From: UKL13-3 sp964392775 | Lineage (GTDB): Bacteria; Bacteroidota; Bacteroidia; UKL13-3 | Length of the DNA stretch: 64,000 bases | Assembly (NCBI GenBank): GCA_964392775.1 | Contig: CAYMRD010000007.1 | Location: 62,001 to 126,000, forward strand | Direction: 5' to 3' | Part shown: one piece after another, positions 61,006-64,000 of the stretch | Layout of the letters: each line of letters opens with the position of its first letter | Position numbering within the stretch: the stretch's first letter is position 1 | The notes under the pieces: model-generated | What the model saw: the letters and a program-made list of their open reading frames with translations, nothing else | What the model was told of the DNA's origin: nothing | The model's database searches: none | Translations under genes and position numbers: made by a program

Positions 61006-62439
61006 TTAATAAAGAGGTTTGCCTAGATAAAAGTCGAGCACTTTTTTGCGGAACAACAATTCATATTTGGATTGCACCAGCGAAGTTTCGGCTTGCAGGT
61101 ATTGGTTTTTGGTCACTATAAAATCGGCTGCACTTACAGCGCCTAAGCTAAACTGCGCTTCGGCCATCAGCATCGATTCTTTGTTGGCTTCATAGTTGTT
61201 GATGTTCGACTCGTAACGTTTTTGGGCCGACTTAAAATCGAGGTAAGCCTGATTTACATTTTTATACAAATCAAGTTCAGCTTGTTTTTGATTGAGTTCG
61301 CTGCTTACCTGATTGATTTTGGCTTTTTGAACGGTGTTGTTTACCTGCCAGCCATTGAAGATTGGAACCGATAAGGTAAGGCCAAAGTTCTTACCAAAAT
61401 TTCTGTCCATCTGAGTGTTAAACGGAACAACTTCAGTGCTGTTGTAGCGTGGAACAGCAGAGTAATATGGAGAGGGATTCCCCATAGCATCTACACCAAT
61501 TGGAATAAATTGGTAATCGGGTGTTCCCACACCTTGCATGGCTTGTGTGGTGTAAAATGAGTTGAGTCCTCCGCTAAAGGTAAGTCGGGGGCTGCGACCT
61601 CCCAGGGCAATATTGTGGTTGATGCGGGAGGCCTCACTGCGATGTTTGGCAGCCAGCACTTCGGGGCTTTTCTTCAAAAACTGCTGGTAAATCTGTTCGG
61701 CTGATTGATTCTCGGAAGCAATATTTATCATGCTGCTGCTATCCGGTTTCGCCACCTGGTTATTGGTGTCGGGATTCATATTGAGCAATTGCCACAATGT
61801 TAAATACGACTGGTCGAGTTGGGTTTGGGCAGCAATGAGTTGTGATTCTTCGCTGGCATACTGGGCTTTGATTTGCAAATATTTGACACGGCTCACACCT
61901 CCCAGTTCATACAGCCGTTCCTGCTTGCGCAATTGCTCGGCCGTGCCGTTGAGTTGTAAAGAGCGGGCTTCCAAAATTTCACGGTTCATCAACACTTGCA
62001 TGTAAGCATTGGAAACCGACAATGCGATGCTATTCTTGGTTGCTTCCACATCGGCTTCAGAGGCTTTGGTATTGGCCGACTGTTGGCTGATGCGGTTCAT
62101 GTTTTGAAGACCATTAAACAACGTCATTGAGGTGTTGAGCCCGAATGAATTGCTGCGAAAGGTAGCATCACGCGTAGCGGTATTGGTTACCGGATTGATG
62201 GCAAATCCAATATTGTAATTATTTGTAGCCGAACCGTTTAAGCTGGGCAATAGGTTGAGCTTGCTCTGCAGGTGATCCGCCTCTGCACTTTGTTTGGTTA
62301 ACTCACGCTGTTTGATGCTGATATTGTTTTTAAAAGCAAGAGATATACATTCTTCCAAACTATAGTATTTTTGTCCATAAACTTGTATGGACATCATTAC
62401 GCCAAGCAAAAGTGTAAAGCAGGTGTTTAATAGGTTCAT
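61006..62439 (-). CDS. TolC-family outer-membrane efflux protein
   Basis: A 477-aa protein with a signal peptide (LLGVMMSIQVYGQ) and two OEP repeats: KYYSLEECISLAFKNNISIKQRELTKQSAEADHLQSKLNLLPSLNGSA and PIFNGWQVNNTVQKAKINQVSSELNQKQAELDLYKNVNQAYLDF. It forms the outer-membrane channel of efflux or type I secretion systems. The frame extends to 62517, overlapping the divergent deacetylase gene; ATG 62439 (MNLLNTCF) gives the signal peptide. It pairs with the HlyD gene. Confidence 0.92.
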   Translation of the reverse strand: MNLLNTCFTLLLGVMMSIQVYGQKYYSLEECISLAFKNNISIKQRELTKQSAEADHLQSKLNLLPSLNGSATNNYNIGFAINPVTNTATRDATFRSNSFGLNTSMTLFNGLQNMNRISQQSANTKASEADVEATKNSIALSVSNAYMQVLMNREILEARSLQLNGTAEQLRKQERLYELGGVSRVKYLQIKAQYASEESQLIAAQTQLDQSYLTLWQLLNMNPDTNNQVAKPDSSSMINIASENQSAEQIYQQFLKKSPEVLAAKHRSEASRINHNIALGGRSPRLTFSGGLNSFYTTQAMQGVGTPDYQFIPIGVDAMGNPSPYYSAVPRYNSTEVVPFNTQMDRNFGKNFGLTLSVPIFNGWQVNNTVQKAKINQVSSELNQKQAELDLYKNVNQAYLDFKSAQKRYESNINNYEANKESMLMAEAQFSLGAVSAADFIVTKNQYLQAETSLVQSKYELLFRKKVLDFYLGKPLY

Positions 62440-62470
62440 GCAGCGTTTTTTTAGATGCGTTTCAAAAATA

Positions 62471-63088
62471 ATGTTTAAACACACAATACCATTTTTTATT
62501 CGGTCAATGACACCCATGCTTACATGGAAGGTGAAAACCGGTGATAAAACAGTATTTTTAACGTTTGATGATGGTCCCCACCCCGAAATTACGCCCTGGG
62601 TGATGGAGCAACTCAGTCGCTATAATGCCAAAGCTACTTTTTTTTGTGTAGGCCAAAACGTGGAGCGCCATCCGGCTATTTACCGGCAAGTACTTGAAGC
62701 CGGACATCAAACAGGCAATCATACGTTTAACCATCTCAACGGATGGAGAACACCCGCGAATGAGTACTTGAATAATATTGAAAGGTGTGCTCAGGTCGTT
62801 AACAGCAAGTTGTTTCGTCCGCCTTACGGACGTATTGGCCGGAGGCAATTGCAGGCTTTACGCAAACAAGGATACCAAGTGGTGATGTGGGATGTGCTTA
62901 CCTGCGATTATGAACAAGATTTAGATACGGACAAAGCGCTCAAAAATATTTTGCGCAGCATCAAACCCGGATCAATCGTGGTGTTTCATGATAGCCTCAA
63001 AGCGCAAAAACAACTTCAAATATTATTGCCCAAGGTGCTTCAGCACCTTGCTATAAATGGTTATACTTTTAAAACTTTGTCTGCATGA
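62471..63088 (+). CDS. polysaccharide deacetylase (NodB-type)
   Basis: A metal-dependent carbohydrate esterase 4 enzyme of about 205 aa. Motif 1 is TFDDGPHPE (catalytic Asp and metal Asp). Motif 2 is HTFNH, motif 3 is RPPYGRIG, and the late motifs are MWDV and GSIVVFHDS. It removes acetyl groups from cell-surface glycans or peptidoglycan. ATG 62471 is the likely start, because earlier ATGs (62387, 62438) lie inside the divergent tolC gene. The GT gene overlaps its stop by 4 bases. Confidence 0.9.
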   Translation: MFKHTIPFFIRSMTPMLTWKVKTGDKTVFLTFDDGPHPEITPWVMEQLSRYNAKATFFCVGQNVERHPAIYRQVLEAGHQTGNHTFNHLNGWRTPANEYLNNIERCAQVVNSKLFRPPYGRIGRRQLQALRKQGYQVVMWDVLTCDYEQDLDTDKALKNILRSIKPGSIVVFHDSLKAQKQLQILLPKVLQHLAINGYTFKTLSA

Positions 63089-64000
63089 TGACCCTTATAA
63101 TGATTTGTTTAACCCTGCTGGTGGTGTATGTGGTGATGCAGGTTGTGTTGTTTGTGAGTGTGGCGGCTACCAAGCCCGATGCACATATTCCTTTGGATGA
63201 AGAAACGCTTCCGGTGGTTTCTGTATTGGTGGCGGTGCGCAACGAAGAAAAAAATATTCTCAACTGTTTGCGTGCGTTGGATGAGTTGGACTACCCTGCA
63301 AGCAAACTGCAAATCCTGATTGGCAACGACCAGTCGGACGATCAAACCAAACCTTTGGTATTGGAGTTTATTCGCAGCAAACCCAAATTTAAACTTATTG
63401 ATATCAACCAGCAACTGGGCAAGGCACAGGGCAAGGCCAATGTACTGGCACATTTGGCCAAATCCGCCAACGGTTCGGTATGGTGTATTACCGATGCCGA
63501 TATTGTGGTGAACCCCGAATGGGTACGTGAGATGCTGAGGCATTTTATCAATCCCGAAATCGGAATTGTATCGGGTACAACCTTGGTATACGATAGCAGT
63601 TTGTTGGGGCAATTGCAGGGCATCGACTGGTTATATTTTATGGGCCTCATCAAAGGTTTCGACAATGCCGGAATTCCGTGTACCGCCATTGGCAATAATA
63701 TGGCCATCACCCGCAAGGCTTATGAAAGCACAGGTGGATATGAGGAGATTGATTTTTCGGTAACCGAAGATTTTAAATTGTATGCTGCAGTGCGCAAGCA
63801 AGGTTGGCTTACCCGTAATATTCTTACCCGCTACAGTTTGAATGTATCGGCTCCGGTAACTAACTTTTTGCAACTGATGCACCAACGCAAACGCTGGCTT
63901 ACAGGTGGGCGTGAATTGCCTTTTTACTGGTGGCTGCTGTTTGGATTGTTGGGTTCTTTTGTGCCGGTATTGCTGGTGTTTGCTGTGTATCAGCCGGTAT
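63085..64000 (+). CDS. family 2 glycosyltransferase, cut by the window end
   Basis: A membrane glycosyltransferase running off the right edge (at least 305 codons). It has an N-terminal membrane helix (LIMICLTLLVVYVVMQVVLFV) and a GT-A domain with PVVSVLVAVRNEEKNI and VWCITDADIVVNPEW (DxD-like). EDFKLYAAV and the QLMHQRKRWLTGG (QxxRW) motif follow, typical of processive or cellulose-synthase-like enzymes. Another membrane helix begins near residue 280. The start ATG overlaps the deacetylase stop (ATGA). The pair probably builds and modifies a surface glycan. Confidence 0.9.
   Translation, partial: MMTLIMICLTLLVVYVVMQVVLFVSVAATKPDAHIPLDEETLPVVSVLVAVRNEEKNILNCLRALDELDYPASKLQILIGNDQSDDQTKPLVLEFIRSKPKFKLIDINQQLGKAQGKANVLAHLAKSANGSVWCITDADIVVNPEWVREMLRHFINPEIGIVSGTTLVYDSSLLGQLQGIDWLYFMGLIKGFDNAGIPCTAIGNNMAITRKAYESTGGYEEIDFSVTEDFKLYAAVRKQGWLTRNILTRYSLNVSAPVTNFLQLMHQRKRWLTGGRELPFYWWLLFGLLGSFVPVLLVFAVYQPV

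Noticed and set aside
59632..62439. Type I secretion system
   Set aside because: There is no ABC exporter or RTX-type substrate gene nearby; only a generic TolC/adaptor pair can be supported.
1..64000. CRISPR arrays, IS elements, prophage genes or rRNA
   Set aside because: No regularly spaced repeats, transposases, phage structural genes or rRNA sequence were recognised in the window.

Overview
The window is a chromosome segment of a member of the Bacteroidota, judged from the sequence alone. The evidence for this is as follows. Many genes lack an upstream purine-rich ribosome site and instead carry a TAnnTTTG promoter box 3-40 bases before the start codon. Several protein families are typical of the phylum: an IPExxxVDY protein, DUF4834, DUF4468, DUF5329, an M1 peptidase with an outer-membrane extension, a TPP-riboswitch-controlled TonB receptor, and the gene order pyk / IPExxxVDY / acpP / fabF / rnc. 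The genome probably uses menaquinone (menD, menB). Most of the window is ordinary core chromosome of moderate GC.

Layout. 1-7.7 kb: a DHH phosphoesterase with a probable CTG start, two FKBP isomerases, a TPP riboswitch with a TonB-dependent receptor, tRNA-Leu(CAG) and urocanate hydratase. 7.8-13.2 kb: an accessory island of two back-to-back integron-like gene cassettes. The first holds a UbiA-like membrane protein and a ClC channel. The second holds an ArsR regulator, an AHSA1/SRPBCC protein and a DUF4143 ATPase. Each ends in an attC-like imperfect palindrome of about 130 bases. 13.2-21.7 kb (minus strand): an apparent chaperone/subunit/subunit/usher-like surface-fibre locus followed by an M1 peptidase with a probable outer-membrane barrel. 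21.9-30.1 kb: TPR protein, phosphosulfolactate synthase homologue, YqeY, LOG-family protein, an antitoxin with a decayed toxin, malic enzyme, a methyltransferase and small unknowns. 31.19-32.41 kb: a third, solitary cassette of the same type carrying one membrane protein. 32.5-34.9 kb: a tatC-rpiB-HD hydrolase operon followed by a repeat cluster. 35.3-41.9 kb: pyk, acpP-fabF-rnc, a hydrolase and a flavoprotein. 41.8-54.9 kb: PagL-like hydrolase, geranylgeranyl-reductase-family enzyme, ftsH, menD-menB, FkbM methyltransferase, cyclophilin, SET protein, xth. 55-64 kb: polA, gpsA, a MazF-type toxin-antitoxin pair, a TolC/HlyD pair, a polysaccharide deacetylase and a glycosyltransferase cut by the window end.

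The two most interesting structures are the attC-like cassettes and the chaperone-usher-like locus. The three attC-like sites are 129, 130 and 129 bases long and share their inner sequence, as Vibrio VCR sites do. In each cassette the left end is the exact complement of the first 9-10 bases of its own attC-like site, as integron cassette logic predicts. No integrase is visible in the window. The chaperone-usher-like locus has the gene content of such a pathway but sequences I cannot match to a classical family. Also notable are short intergenic-type repeats inserted in frame into polA (twice) and a reductase, with a related repeat in the variable arm of the riboswitch.
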